This document shows, piece by piece, positions 37,252-47,000 of a stretch of 64,000 nt of DNA. The stretch covers positions 2,108,001 to 2,172,000 of the forward strand of contig NZ_CP168030.1 of the NCBI RefSeq assembly GCF_041529975.1, written 5' to 3'. Made by a program: the position numbers and the translations under genes. Positions within the stretch are counted from its first letter, which is position 1. Each line of letters opens with the position of its first letter. The DNA is from Microbacterium maritypicum (GTDB taxonomy: Bacteria > Actinomycetota > Actinomycetes > Actinomycetales > Microbacteriaceae). The notes below the pieces were generated by a model. It did no database searches and had not been told where the DNA came from. It worked only from the letters and a program-made list of their open reading frames with translations.

Positions 37252-37838
37252 AACTCGACGAGGGCGGTGCGCGGCGAGCGGAAGCGGCGACGGAGATGAC
37301 GACGAACAGGTCTGCTGCGGACGACGGGATCCTGCGTGTGCACCGTGTGCTGCGCCCCGGATTCGGGACGGAGGCCGCCGTCTACGGCACCATCCTCGTC
37401 AGCGGTCTCGTCGCGGTGTCGTCCGCGCACGGGGAGACATCCTTCGCGGTTCTCATCTCCGTAGCCGTCACGGTCCTCGTGTTCTGGGGTGCGCATGTCT
37501 ACGCCGGCACCGTGGCGAGAGTCAGCGACCGTGATGAGCGAGCTCGCGGTGAGCGCGTCGGTGTGCGGGCGGCGTTCGTCGCGTCGGTGAAGCACTCCCT
37601 GGGCATGCTCACCTCGGCGGCCGTTCCGGCGATCATCCTGCTCGCCGGAACGACACGGGTGATCCCCGACGGGCTCGCGAACGACCTCGCGCTGTGGTCG
37701 GGAGTCGTGATCCTCGCCTTCCTCGGCTACGTGGCATTCCTCCGCCGCGGAAGCCCCCAGGTCGTCCGCCTGCTCGGGGCGCTGGCCACGGCGTCGTTCG
37801 GGATCGCGTTCGTCGTGCTCAAGGCGCTCGTGCACTGA
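37248..37838 (+). CDS. Four-span membrane protein coupled to the HerA-like ATPase
   Basis: A 196-residue membrane protein with about four hydrophobic segments after a 30-residue polar N-terminus: VYGTILVSGLVAV, AVLISVAVTVLVFWGAHVYAG, a segment ending VPAIILLAG, and ALATASFGIAFVVLKALV. I do not recognise a family. The conserved-looking polar residues include AHVYAG and the KHS pair in a loop. The GTG at 37248 overlaps the ATPase stop (GTGA) and has GGGAGAGGA just before it; an ATG at 37296 is possible. The coupling suggests a joint function with the ATPase, otherwise unknown. Confidence 0.7.
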   Translation: MKLDEGGARRAEAATEMTTNRSAADDGILRVHRVLRPGFGTEAAVYGTILVSGLVAVSSAHGETSFAVLISVAVTVLVFWGAHVYAGTVARVSDRDERARGERVGVRAAFVASVKHSLGMLTSAAVPAIILLAGTTRVIPDGLANDLALWSGVVILAFLGYVAFLRRGSPQVVRLLGALATASFGIAFVVLKALVH

Positions 37839-37866
37839 TGGGGGTGGCGCGAGCGCGGCAGCCCGA

Positions 37867-39660
37867 TCAGGCGGCGCTGCCCACCGGCACCGTGGTGCGG
37901 ATGCTGTTCGCGGCGGCGATCACGGCCGACAGGGTGGCCGCCAGCACCGAGCGCCCTCGGCCGGCCATCCATCGGTCGCCGCCCGACGAGCGGTGCTCCA
38001 ACAGGGTCAGTGCGTCGCTGTCGTTGCCGGAGCCGACGCTCGTCTGATGCAGGCTGACCACATCGACGCGGATGCCGTGGGCGTCGAGTGCAGCGGTGAG
38101 GGCCTCGACCGGGCCGACCTCGGTGTGGTCGGTGACGTGCGCGTGTCCGTCGATGCGCAGCGTGATGGCGGTGTGGGTGCGCCCGGCGCTCTCGGCGATG
38201 TCGTACGCGACGAGCTCGACGGCAGCGGCGGCCGGGCGGATGTACGCGCTCCCGAACACGTCCCACAGCTCGGCGGCCGTGATCTCCGCTCCGGTCGCAT
38301 CCGCGTGGCGCTGCACGTGGCGGGCGAAGTCGATCTGCAGGCGCCGGGGCAGTTCGACGCCGTACTCGGTCTCCAGCAGGTAGGCGATGCCGCCCTTGCC
38401 GGATTGCGAGTTCACACGGATCACCGCGTCGTAGTCGCGTCCGATGTCGGCGGGATCGATCGGCAGGTAGGGAACCCGCCACTCGATCTCGTGCTCCGGG
38501 CGCCCCTCTGCGGCCGCACGGGCGCGGTGCTCGGCGAAGCCCTTCTTGATCGCATCCTGATGGGTCCCGCTGAACGCCGTGTGCACGAGGTCGCCCACGT
38601 ACGGATGCCGGGCAGGCACCTCGATCCGATTGCTGTACTCGACAGTGCGGCGGATCTCGTCGATGTCCGAGAAGTCGATCATCGGGTCGATGCCCTGTGC
38701 GTGCAGGTTCAGTGCGAGGGTCGCGATGTCGACATTGCCGGTGCGCTCGCCGTTCCCGAAGATGCAGCCTTCCACCCGCTGAGCTCCGGCGAGCACGGCC
38801 AGCTCTGCGCAGGCGATCCCGGTACCGCGATCGTTGTGCGGATGCACCGAGAGGATCACCGCATCGCGGCGAGCCAGGTTCTTGTGCATGTACTCGATCT
38901 GGTCGGCGTACACGTTGGGAGTCGCCACCTCGACCGTCGCCGGCAGGTTCAGGATGACCGGGCGCTCGGGAGTCGCATCCCACAGGTCGGTCATGGCGTC
39001 GCAGATGTCCAGGACGTAGTCGGGCTCGGTGAGGTTGAACACCTCGGGCGAGAACTCGAACCGCACGTTCGGCAGATCGCCGGCGAACTCGAGCACGTCG
39101 CGACCGCCGGCGAGGATGAGCTGCTTCAGATCTGCTTCGCCGTAGCCGAGGACCATGTCGCGCCAGGTCGGAGCCGTCGCGGTGTACATGTGGATCACGA
39201 CCGGATTGCGGATGCCGCGGATGGAGGCGACCGTGCGCTCGATGAGATCGCGACGGGCCGGGGTGAAGACGACGATGGTCACGTCGTCCGGCGCGATGTC
39301 GCTCTCGGCGATGAGGCGGACGAAGTCGTGATCGGTCTGCGACGCCGAGGGGTATCCGACCTCGATCTCCTTGTAGCCCATCGAGACCATCAGCTCGAAG
39401 AAACGCCGCTTCCGGTCGGGGTCCATCGGTTCGGCGAGTGCCTGGTTGCCGTCGCGCAGGTCGACGGGTACCCACAGGGGCGCCGCAGTCAGGCGGTGCG
39501 TGGGCCAGTCGCGCTTGATCAGGGGAACTTCCACTCGCGAGAACACGTCGCGGTAGCGGTGCGAGGGCATCTGCGAGTGCCGTTGCCGGTTCCAGGACGG
39601 TGCGTGTGCGGGTACCGGACCGGCCGGCGTGGAGATGCGGGAGGCGGGTGTCGTGGTCAT
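37867..39660 (-). CDS. leuA: 2-isopropylmalate synthase
   Basis: LeuA condenses acetyl-CoA with 2-oxoisovalerate, the committed step of leucine synthesis. The TIM-barrel domain has [10 protein letters not shown] (about residue 65) and [15 protein letters not shown] with GNGERTGN (about 290), containing the metal ligands. The C-terminal 130 residues form the LeuA regulatory domain that binds leucine (from about residue 460, ending near [20 protein letters not shown]). The protein is 597 residues, the normal length of the long actinobacterial LeuA. A leader peptide with three adjacent leucine codons lies upstream, so expression is probably controlled by leucine supply as well as by feedback. 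Confidence 0.95.
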   Translation of the reverse strand: MTTTPASRISTPAGPVPAHAPSWNRQRHSQMPSHRYRDVFSRVEVPLIKRDWPTHRLTAAPLWVPVDLRDGNQALAEPMDPDRKRRFFELMVSMGYKEIEVGYPSASQTDHDFVRLIAESDIAPDDVTIVVFTPARRDLIERTVASIRGIRNPVVIHMYTATAPTWRDMVLGYGEADLKQLILAGGRDVLEFAGDLPNVRFEFSPEVFNLTEPDYVLDICDAMTDLWDATPERPVILNLPATVEVATPNVYADQIEYMHKNLARRDAVILSVHPHNDRGTGIACAELAVLAGAQRVEGCIFGNGERTGNVDIATLALNLHAQGIDPMIDFSDIDEIRRTVEYSNRIEVPARHPYVGDLVHTAFSGTHQDAIKKGFAEHRARAAAEGRPEHEIEWRVPYLPIDPADIGRDYDAVIRVNSQSGKGGIAYLLETEYGVELPRRLQIDFARHVQRHADATGAEITAAELWDVFGSAYIRPAAAAVELVAYDIAESAGRTHTAITLRIDGHAHVTDHTEVGPVEALTAALDAHGIRVDVVSLHQTSVGSGNDSDALTLLEHRSSGGDRWMAGRGRSVLAATLSAVIAAANSIRTTVPVGSAA

Positions 39661-39715
39661 GGCGGTGCTGCTTCCTTCGTTCAGAGAGGCGACCGGCGCA
39701 TGTCCGACTCCACGA

Positions 39716-39741
39716 CGGGGAGCCGGTCCGGCTATGCCCCG
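39716..39741 (-). promoter_or_regulatory. RNA hairpin at the end of the leucine leader
   Basis: CGGGGAGCCGG and CCGGCT-ATG-CCCCG form a stem with a three-base bulge. On the leuA transcript it covers the last codons and stop of the leader peptide. It lacks a T-run, so it may act in translational or antiterminator-type control. Confidence 0.5.
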
Positions 39742-39779
39742 CCGTGGCGGCGAAGAAGAAGGTGCTCTGACGTGAACAT
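39732..39779 (-). CDS. leuL: Leucine leader peptide (attenuator) of leuA
   Basis: A 15-codon ORF encoding [15 protein letters not shown], ending 71 bases before the leuA start. The three consecutive leucine codons are all CTT, an uncommon choice in this G+C-rich sequence, as expected for a ribosome-stalling sensor. TACAGT lies exactly six bases before its ATG, so the transcript would begin at or near the start codon. A hairpin overlaps its stop. Leucine-rich leaders before leuA have been predicted in actinobacteria by comparative work; this one is inferred from sequence. Confidence 0.75.
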   Translation of the reverse strand: MFTSEHLLLRRHGGA

Positions 39780-39785
39780 GGCTAG

Positions 39786-39791
39786 ACTGTA
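39786..39791 (-). promoter_or_regulatory. -10 element of the leuL-leuA transcript
   Basis: TACAGT on the minus strand, six bases before the leader ATG. No strong -35 is seen. It lies in the gap shared with the divergent FadR-type regulator gene. Confidence 0.5.
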
Positions 39792-39844
39792 GCAGAACTC
39801 CTCAGACAAGTAGACGAAACCTATCGATGAGAGATCGGACGATC

Positions 39845-40513
39845 ATGGCGCAGGTGAAGCGCGCACCGCTGGCGGATCAGGCCGCGGAGCTGCTGCTGGA
39901 GCGGATCCGCGCGGGAGAGTGGACGCTGGGGGAGAAGCTCCCCGGCGAGACGACTCTCGCACCGCAGCTCGGAGTGGGGCGCTCCACGGTCCGCGAGGCG
40001 ATCCGTCAGCTCGCCGGGCGCGGGGTGCTGGCCTCGAGGCAGGGGTCAGGAGTCTTCGTCACCGCGCTGGACGCCCCGGAGGACTGGGACTCGGTCCTCC
40101 GCCGGGCCGGAGTCGTCGCGGTGATCGAGGCGAGGGTCGCGATCGAGACCGAGGCGGCGGCGCTCGCCGCCTCACGACGCACGCCCGCCGATCTGCGCGC
40201 CATCCGCCGTGCTCTGGCCGGTCGTGCTGCGCACCGCTCGGATATCGAGAGCCACGTCGACGCCGACACGGTCTTCCACCGGTCGATCGTCGCCGCAGCA
40301 CACAACCCGGTCCTGCTCGATCTGTTCGACAGCTTCACCCCGCGGCTGCGGGAGGCCATGGTCGAGATGCTCCGCATCCGCCGGGTGTTCGGCGGCGACG
40401 AGGACCACGATGCGCACGCCGTGCTCGCCCGGGCGATCGCCGACCGCGACGCGAAAGGCGCGGCCGACCTCAGCCGCGCCCACCTCCTCACGCTGCGTGA
40501 CGCGCTCGCCTGA
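39845..40513 (+). CDS. GntR/FadR-family regulator
   Basis: A 222-residue regulator with an N-terminal winged helix (ADQAAELLLERIRAGEWTLG, then LGVGRSTVREAIRQLAGRGV) and a C-terminal FCD domain whose metal-binding residues are suggested by DADTVFHRSIVAAAHNPVL and the terminal HLLTLRDAL. FCD regulators usually sense carboxylates. The ATG at 39845 is preferred; an in-frame ATG at 39827 lacks a ribosome-binding site. It is divergent from leuA, so it may regulate leuA or simply neighbour it. The ligand is unknown. Confidence 0.85.
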   Translation: MAQVKRAPLADQAAELLLERIRAGEWTLGEKLPGETTLAPQLGVGRSTVREAIRQLAGRGVLASRQGSGVFVTALDAPEDWDSVLRRAGVVAVIEARVAIETEAAALAASRRTPADLRAIRRALAGRAAHRSDIESHVDADTVFHRSIVAAAHNPVLLDLFDSFTPRLREAMVEMLRIRRVFGGDEDHDAHAVLARAIADRDAKGAADLSRAHLLTLRDALA

Positions 40514-40524
40514 GGGGCCGCTTC

Positions 40525-42657
40525 TCACCTCAGGATGACCAGCTCTCGAGTGGTCCTAGTCATGGCGACGTAGCGGTCGACGGCGCCCGTCACATCGTCA
40601 CCGAACTGCTCCGGCCGCACGAGGGCGACCAGGTCGAACTCGAGCCCCTTCGCGCCCTCGGGGGTCAGCGACCGTACCCTTTCCCTCGGTGCGAAGCCGG
40701 GGTCGCCGATGACGCACGCCACGCCGTCGGGATGCGCGTCGAGCCAGGTGTGCAGCACCTCCGGCAGTGATGAGGCTTCGCCGAAGCGCACCGGAACGCC
40801 GCTCTCTCGCACCGACGTCGGCACGTTCGCGTCCGGGATCGCCGCCAGCACGAGGGGGGCCGCCGTCGCCATCACCTCCGCGGGGGTCCGGTAGTTCACT
40901 CCGAGGTGGGTGATCCGCACGTCGCGCAGACCGATGCGCATGAGCCTCTCCTCCCAGGTCTCGGTGAAGCCCTGCCGCGCCTGCGCGCGGTCGCCGACGA
41001 CCGTGAAGCTGCGCGAGGGGCAGCGGGCGACGAGCATCCGCCATTCCGCATCCGTCAGCTCCTGCGCTTCGTCGACGACGATGTGGCCGAAGGGGCCGGC
41101 CAGCGCGTCGGGGGTGAGCGCCGGCGGGGCGTCGACGCCGAGCAGCACGTTCCGTGCGTCCTGCCCGCGCAGGATCGACATCACCTTCATCTCGCTGTCG
41201 TCGTCTTCGATCAGGTGGTCGACGACGTGGGAGATCTGCTCCTGCGCCGAGGCGATCACGGCCTGACGGCGGTGCTCCTCGCGCACGGACTCCGGGTCGC
41301 CGATGCGGCGCCGCGCCGCGTCGAGGAACGGGAGGTCCGCCGTCGTCCACGGCGCCGTCCCTTCCCGGTGCAGCAGCGCGACGTCGTCAGCGGACAGCCC
41401 CGGAGCGCACTTCCGGAGCAGATCGGGCGAGCTCCACATCCGCTCCACCACGGTGGTCGGCGACAGCAGCGGCCAGGCGCGCACGAACGTCCCGGTGAGC
41501 TCGTCGTCCTGACGCAGCCAACGCCGGATCGCGTGCGGTGGCACCTCCTCGTCGCCGACCTGGTCGACGAGGATCTCCAAGAGCTCCTCCCACACATCAT
41601 CCCGAGCCTCGTTGTGCGACGCTGCGGGGTCGGCAGCGGCGAACACCTCGACCCACTCCTGACGGCTCAGCCAGAGGTCAGCCCAGGGGGATTCCAGGCG
41701 CATGGCATGCTGCGGCGGACGCTCGAAAGACCGCGCCGCGGCATCGAGCATCAGGTCGGGGGAGAGGGAGGCCTTCCGCGAGGCCACGCGCGCATCCGGC
41801 TCGTCGACGGCGGTCGCGCCCTCCGGGACGAGGTCCCGCAGCGTGCACAGTCGCACCGTGTCCTCGCCGAGACTCGGCAGCACATCTTCCACGTATGCGA
41901 GATAGTGCGCGTTCGGCCCGACGAGCAGCATGCCTCCGGCGCTCTGGGTCAGGCGCGGCTCCGCGTACAGCAGCTGCGCGGCCCGGTGCAGAGCGACGAC
42001 CGTCTTTCCCGTGCCCGGACCGCCGTCCACGACGAGCGCGCCGGGGGAGGGCGTGCGGATGATCGCGTCCTGGTCGGCCTGGATCGTCGCGAGCACGTCG
42101 CGCATCCGCGAGGTGCGGTGCGTGCCGAGGCTGGCGATGAACGCGGACTGATCGTCCAGGGACGCTGCGCCGTCGAACCCGGCGGGGGTGAGCGCCTCGT
42201 CCCAGTAGTCGTTGATGAGCCCGTCCATCCAGCGGTATCGACGACGCGAGACGATGCCGCGCGGATCCTCCATGGTCGCGGCGAAGTACGGTTCGGCCGC
42301 CGGGGTCCGCCAATCGACGAGCAGCCGGGTGCCGTCCGCCGCAGCCAGCCCCGTGCGGCCGATGTAGATCGGTTCGCCCTCGGTCGGAGTCATCCGGCCC
42401 AGGCAGATGTCGATGCCGAACCGTTGCAGGATCCGGAGCCTCCCGCTCAGGCGTCGGATCTCCAGGTCTCGGTCTACGGCACTGTCGCCGAATCCCGCAC
42501 GCTGGCGGCGCACCTCGGCGAGACGTCGGGTGACCTCGGCGCGCTGCTCCTCCAGGGTGTCGGCGATCCGTCGGAGGTGCTCGCGGTCGGCATCGAGAAG
42601 GGCGGGGGTGGCTTTCGTGCTCAGATTCTCGGGCAGGTGGAAGGGATCGAAAGGCAT
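40525..42657 (-). CDS. helR: HelD-type RNA polymerase-recycling helicase HelR
   Basis: A 710-residue superfamily 1 ATPase of the HelD/HelR group, which dissociates RNA polymerase from stalled or rifamycin-blocked complexes. An N-terminal coiled-coil (residues 20-60, EEQRAEVTRRLAEVRRQRAG) matches the secondary-channel arm. Walker A GGPGTGKT lies near residue 208, Walker B IVVDEAQELT near 530, and VGDRAQ and the C-terminal YVAMTRTTRELVIL are UvrD-type motifs. The ATG at 42657 has GAAGGAG before it. A rifamycin-associated element lies about 63 bases upstream, as in Streptomyces and Mycobacterium abscessus helR genes, pointing to rifamycin-induced resistance. Confidence 0.88.
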   Translation of the reverse strand: MPFDPFHLPENLSTKATPALLDADREHLRRIADTLEEQRAEVTRRLAEVRRQRAGFGDSAVDRDLEIRRLSGRLRILQRFGIDICLGRMTPTEGEPIYIGRTGLAAADGTRLLVDWRTPAAEPYFAATMEDPRGIVSRRRYRWMDGLINDYWDEALTPAGFDGAASLDDQSAFIASLGTHRTSRMRDVLATIQADQDAIIRTPSPGALVVDGGPGTGKTVVALHRAAQLLYAEPRLTQSAGGMLLVGPNAHYLAYVEDVLPSLGEDTVRLCTLRDLVPEGATAVDEPDARVASRKASLSPDLMLDAAARSFERPPQHAMRLESPWADLWLSRQEWVEVFAAADPAASHNEARDDVWEELLEILVDQVGDEEVPPHAIRRWLRQDDELTGTFVRAWPLLSPTTVVERMWSSPDLLRKCAPGLSADDVALLHREGTAPWTTADLPFLDAARRRIGDPESVREEHRRQAVIASAQEQISHVVDHLIEDDDSEMKVMSILRGQDARNVLLGVDAPPALTPDALAGPFGHIVVDEAQELTDAEWRMLVARCPSRSFTVVGDRAQARQGFTETWEERLMRIGLRDVRITHLGVNYRTPAEVMATAAPLVLAAIPDANVPTSVRESGVPVRFGEASSLPEVLHTWLDAHPDGVACVIGDPGFAPRERVRSLTPEGAKGLEFDLVALVRPEQFGDDVTGAVDRYVAMTRTTRELVILR

Positions 42658-42719
42658 GGGTCTCCTTCACGCGCGAGGGCCGGATCGCACGAGCGAGGGT
42701 CGATTCTGCCGCATGGAGG

Positions 42720-42738
42720 GGGCCTTGCGGCAAGCCCC
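42720..42738. promoter_or_regulatory. Rifamycin-associated element (RAE)
   Basis: GGGCCTTGCGGCAAGCCCC matches 18 of 19 positions of the published RAE consensus, in which the fourth base is G, and has a perfect CTTGCGGCAAG core. It lies between helR (minus strand, 63 bases) and the FMN reductase gene (plus strand, 84 bases) and could serve both. Confidence 0.85.
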
Positions 42739-42821
42739 CATCCCGGAGATATCCTGGAAATGGAAGGACGCGGGGATCACGCTGACGCATTCGACCGACT
42801 GCCCTCCCTGCGGAGCACACC

Positions 42822-43406
42822 ATGACGCATCGCATCGGCTATCTCATCGGAAGTCTCGCGCAGGACTCGATCAACCGGATTCTCGCGAAAGCGCTCGTGG
42901 GGCTCGCGCCGCCCAGCCTGGAGCTCGTCGAGATCCCGATCCGGGACCTCCCGCTCTACAACCGCGACGATGAGCTCGATCCGGTCGCCGCGGTGACGGA
43001 GTTCAAGCGCGCCATCGAGGGCTCCGAGGGGCTGCTGCTGGTGTCGCCCGAGTACAACCGCTCCATCCCCGGTGCGCTGAAGAACGCGATCGACTGGGGC
43101 TCCCGCCCCTGGGGCCACAACTCCTTCGCCCGCAAGCCCACCGGCATCATCGGCGCTTCTACCGGAGCCATCGGTACGGCAGTGATGCAGTCGTCGATGC
43201 GCAGCGTCCTGAGCTTCCTCAACGCCCCGCAACTGAACGCGCCGGAGGCGTACATCACGTTCGATCCGGAGGTCTTCGGCGCGGACGGCGAGGTGAAGGA
43301 TGCCGGCACGCGGGAGTTCCTGCAGCACTACATGAACGAGTACGCCGCCTTCGTCGAGCGGGTGCTGTCGCTCACGGCACCGGGTCACGTCGGGGATCAG
43401 GGCTAG
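42822..43406 (+). CDS. NAD(P)H-dependent FMN reductase / quinone reductase
   Basis: A 194-residue flavodoxin-fold reductase. The phosphate-binding loop GSLAQDSINRILAKAL follows the first strand, and the family motif LLVSPEYNRSIPGALKNAIDW lies around residue 70, followed by KPTGIIGASTGAIGTA. Members reduce FMN, quinones or chromate with NAD(P)H. It is divergent from helR and shares the gap that holds the RAE, so it may also respond to rifamycin; no such role is established for this family that I know of. Function beyond the fold is inferred. Confidence 0.85.
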   Translation: MTHRIGYLIGSLAQDSINRILAKALVGLAPPSLELVEIPIRDLPLYNRDDELDPVAAVTEFKRAIEGSEGLLLVSPEYNRSIPGALKNAIDWGSRPWGHNSFARKPTGIIGASTGAIGTAVMQSSMRSVLSFLNAPQLNAPEAYITFDPEVFGADGEVKDAGTREFLQHYMNEYAAFVERVLSLTAPGHVGDQG

Positions 43407-43463
43407 TCGGCGGGGTATGCCCTCCCGAACGATCCGCCCCAGACGGTACCGCCGAGAGGGCTG

Positions 43464-43482
43464 ACCGTCCTTCCCGGACGGT
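43464..43482 (+). terminator. Possible terminator after the FMN reductase gene
   Basis: ACCGTCC (43464-43470) pairs with GGACGGT (43476-43482) around TTCCC, followed by TGGGG. The stem is short and there is no T-run. The rest of 43407-43668 shows no gene. Confidence 0.4.
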
Positions 43483-43634
43483 TGGGGAGGCGGCGAAGTT
43501 CTCGCTGCGCTCTCGGCTGATCTCCCCAGATCTCAGCCTGTAGCCCCCGCTACCTGAGCAGAGTACCGCTTAATCGGCTTGTCCGCCATTTGGGGGACAA
43601 AGAAATTTGCGAATGTTGCGATTCCGGTCGCCTG

Positions 43635-43662
43635 TTGTCTTCCCGGCGGCGATGCCTAGGGT
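43635..43662 (+). promoter_or_regulatory. Leaderless promoter of the gene at 43669
   Basis: TTGTCT (43635-43640), 16 bases, TAGGGT (43657-43662), then six bases to the ATG. An imperfect inverted repeat TTGTCC (43579-43584) / GGACAA (43595-43600) lies about 35 bp upstream and may be an activator or repressor site. Confidence 0.55.
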
Positions 43663-43668
43663 GGACTC

Positions 43669-44052
43669 ATGGACAGAATGCTCGTGCTCCCCGCTCAGGT
43701 CGCCATCACCCACGGCCACCGGGTCGAGGTGACGGAGCAGGTCGATCCGCTCACCGATGAACCCGTCGTCCTCGCTCTCGTCGACCTCGACACGGGCATC
43801 CGCTACCGCCGCACGGAGGAGCCGGGCGGCGACTTCTCGCGATGGATCGGCCGGGTGCTGGAGTGCACGGTGACCATCGGCGGGATCGGGGCGCGCACCA
43901 CTCTGCTGGTCGATCCCATCGGCCCCGGAGCGACCGGAGCCAAGATCGCGCTGCGCGGCGCCGACGCGGCCGCCGATGCGGCGAAGGCCGAAGCCGACCG
44001 ATGGGGTGGCGCGGATCGTCCCCCGGTGGAGGAGCCCGAGCGCTTCTGGTGA
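43669..44052 (+). CDS. Hypothetical protein, 127 residues
   Basis: A small soluble protein that I do not recognise. Its first 90 residues are predicted beta-rich (MLVLPAQVAITHGHRVEV, DEPVVLALVDLDTGIRYRR, VLECTVTIGGIGARTTLLVD). The last 35 are an Ala/Asp/Glu-rich helix and an acidic Pro-rich tail (AAADAAKAEADRWGG, PPVEEPERFW). There is no signal peptide. It starts at an ATG six bases after TAGGGT with a reasonable -35, so it has its own leaderless promoter. It is convergent with dnaE2, 16 bases apart. The function is unknown. Confidence 0.65.
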   Translation: MDRMLVLPAQVAITHGHRVEVTEQVDPLTDEPVVLALVDLDTGIRYRRTEEPGGDFSRWIGRVLECTVTIGGIGARTTLLVDPIGPGATGAKIALRGADAAADAAKAEADRWGGADRPPVEEPERFW

Positions 44053-44068
44053 TGCGGGGTGGTCGCCC

Positions 44069-47000
44069 TCAACGGAAGTCCCGAGACCGATGCGTGAGGC
44101 CGGTGCGCATATCCTCGAAACCGTCGGCGAGCACGTTGACCACGCCCTCGGCCGACCGCTCCAGGATGCCGCGGATGATGAGCGCCGGTGATTCCCTGGC
44201 GACACGGCGGTAACGGTTCCAGACCCCGGCCGAGCAGACGATGTTCACCAGGCCGCTCTCGTCCTCGAGGTTGACGAAGGTGATCCCGGACGCCGTCGCC
44301 GGCCGCTGGCGATGGGTCACGAGGCCGGCGACCTCGATACGGCGACCGACCTCGTGGCCCTGCAGATCGGCGGCGGTGAGCACCCCGCGGGTGCGCAGCG
44401 CCTCCCGGAAGTGCGCCATCGGATGGTCGTCGGTCGACACTCCGGTCGCCCAGAGGTCCGCCGAGAGCCGCTCGTAGCTGGTCTGATCCGCGAACAGGGG
44501 CGGCTGCACGGCGACGGTGGTCCCCGGAAGGAAGCGGGAGCGGTCGTCCGCCGCGGCGCCGGCGAGCCAGATGGCCTCTCGGCGCTCCAGCCCCAGGCAG
44601 TCGAAAGCGCCGGCGGTGGCGAGCGCCTCCAGCTGCGTGGCGGTGGCATCCGTCCGGCGAACCAGATCGTGCAGATCACGGTAACGCCCATGCGCTTCAC
44701 GCTCGGCGACGATCTTCTCCGCCATCGGCACACCGATCCCACGGATGCCGCTGAGCCCCAGTCGCACCGCGGATCCACCGTCCCGCCGATGCGTCGCGGA
44801 CTCGTCTGGAGCCCCCCTGTCGAAGCGGAGGGTGGGCGGTTGCGGATCGTCGAGGCAGTCCTCCCGCCCCGTCGGCCCGTGCATGGACGCGCCCTCGTCG
44901 AGAGGCTCCAGCATCTCCGTCGCTCCCGAGACGTGCAGATCGGGACGACGCACTTCCACCCCGTGCCGTCGGGCATCCGCGGTGAGGGTCGACGCCGAGT
45001 AGAAGCCCATCGGCTGCGAGCGCAGCAGGCCGGCGAGGAAGGCGGCGGGGTAGTGCAGCTTCAGCCAGGAGCTGGCGTAGACGAGCAGAGCGAACGACAG
45101 TGAATGCGACTCCGCGAAGCCGAAGTTGGAGAACGCCTGGATCTGGGCGTAGATGCGATCGGCCGCTTCATCGACGAGGCCGCGCCTGGCCATGCCGGCG
45201 TACAGCTTGTCCCTGACCTTCTCGATCTTCTCCAGGCCGCGTTTCGATCCCATGGCCCGGCGGAGCAGGTCGGCTTCGTCGGCCGTGCAGTCGCCGATGG
45301 CCGTCGCCATCTGGATGAGCTGCTCCTGGAAGATCGGGATGCCCAGCGTGCGTTTGAGGATGTTCTCCAGGTCGCTGTGCGGGTAGGGGATCGTGAAGTC
45401 CACGGGCTCCTCGCCCCGTGCCCGGCGCCCCCGGTTCTCTTCGTCGACACGATCCTTCGCCATCTTGCGCCGTACGAAGGGGTGCACGGCCCCACCCTGG
45501 ATGGGACCGGGACGGATGAGCGCGATCTGGATGGCGAGGTCGTAGAAGCAGCGCGGCTGCAGCCGGGGGAGCAGGCCGATCTGTGCGCGGGATTCCACTT
45601 GGAAGACTCCGATCGAATCCGCGCGACAGAGCATGTCGTACACCCCCGCCTCCTCTTTGGGGATGCTCTCCAGCGTCCACTCCTCGCCGGTGTTCTCCCG
45701 GATCAGGTCGAAGCAGTGCTGGAGGGCGGCGAGCATCCCGAGTCCCAGCAGGTCGAACTTCACCAGGCCCATGAAGGCGGAGTCGTCCTTGTCCCACTGG
45801 ATGACGGTGCGGTTCTCCATGCGGGCATGCTCCACCGGCACGACCTCGCCGACCGGGCGCGCGGTGAGCACCATGCCCCCGGAGTGGATGCCGAGGTGAC
45901 GGGGCGCCTTCAGCAGCTCACCCGCATAGGCGAGCACGTTCTCCGGGATGTCATGACCCTCGACGGGCTCGAGCCCCACGCCCCAGCCGTCCACCTGACG
46001 TGACCAGGCGTCCTGCTGCCCGGGGGAATGACCGAGCGCCCTCGCCATGTCGCGCACCGCGTTCTTCGGACGGTACTGGATGACGTTCGCCACCTGGGCC
46101 GCCCGCTCCCGTCCGTACTCCCGGTACACCCACTGGATGATCTCCTCGCGGCGGTCGGAGTCGAAGTCCACGTCGATGTCCGGCTCCTCCGTCCGCGTGG
46201 TCGCGAGGAATCGCTCGAAGGGCAGGCGGTAGAGGATCGGGTCGACCGCGGTGATCCCCAGCAGGTAGCAGACCGCGCTCGCCGCGGCCGACCCCCGGCC
46301 CTGGCAGAGGATGCCGCGTCTGCGCGCCTCGGCGACGATGCCGTGCACGATCAGGAAGTACCCGGGGAAGTCCTTCTCCTCGATCACGTCCAACTCGCGT
46401 TCGATGCGGCGGTGGCCGGCGTCGTCCAGCCGGGGGTACTTCGACGGTACGGCCTCCCAGACCAGGTGGCGCAGCCAGCTCATCGGCGTGTGCCCCTCCG
46501 GTACCTGCTGCTGGGGGAGCGCCGGTCGTGCGAGACGAAGCGGGAATGCGGATGCCGCGGCCAGCTCGAGCCCGTACGAGATCGCGCCGGGGTAGCGCTG
46601 GAAGCGGGCGGACATCTCGGCTCCGCTGCGCAGATGCGCACCGCCGTGTGCGGGCAGCCAGCCGTCGAGCTCATCCATGCTACGCACCGCGCGGACCGCG
46701 GCCACCGCCTCGGCGAGCGGTGCCTGTGCGGGGGTGGCGTAGTGCACGTTGTTGGTCGCGACCACCGGCAGCCGCATCCGACGGGCGTGATCGGCGAGGG
46801 CGTCGTTACGGCGGGTGTCCAGGGGGTCGCCGTGGTCGAAGAGCTCGACGGCGACGTTGTCGGCTCCGAACAGGTCGGCGAGGGAGCGCAGCGGAGTGGC
46901 CGCGTCTCCGGCCGCGAGCCCACGGCGCACCGCACCTTTGCGGCATCCGGTCAGGATCGTCCAGTGCCCGCCCGCGCGCGCGGCGAGATCGTCGAGGTCA

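Noticed and set aside
39827..39844. Upstream ATG as start of the FadR-type regulator
   Set aside because: It has no ribosome-binding site and no correctly spaced -10; the ATG at 39845 gives the usual family N-terminus.
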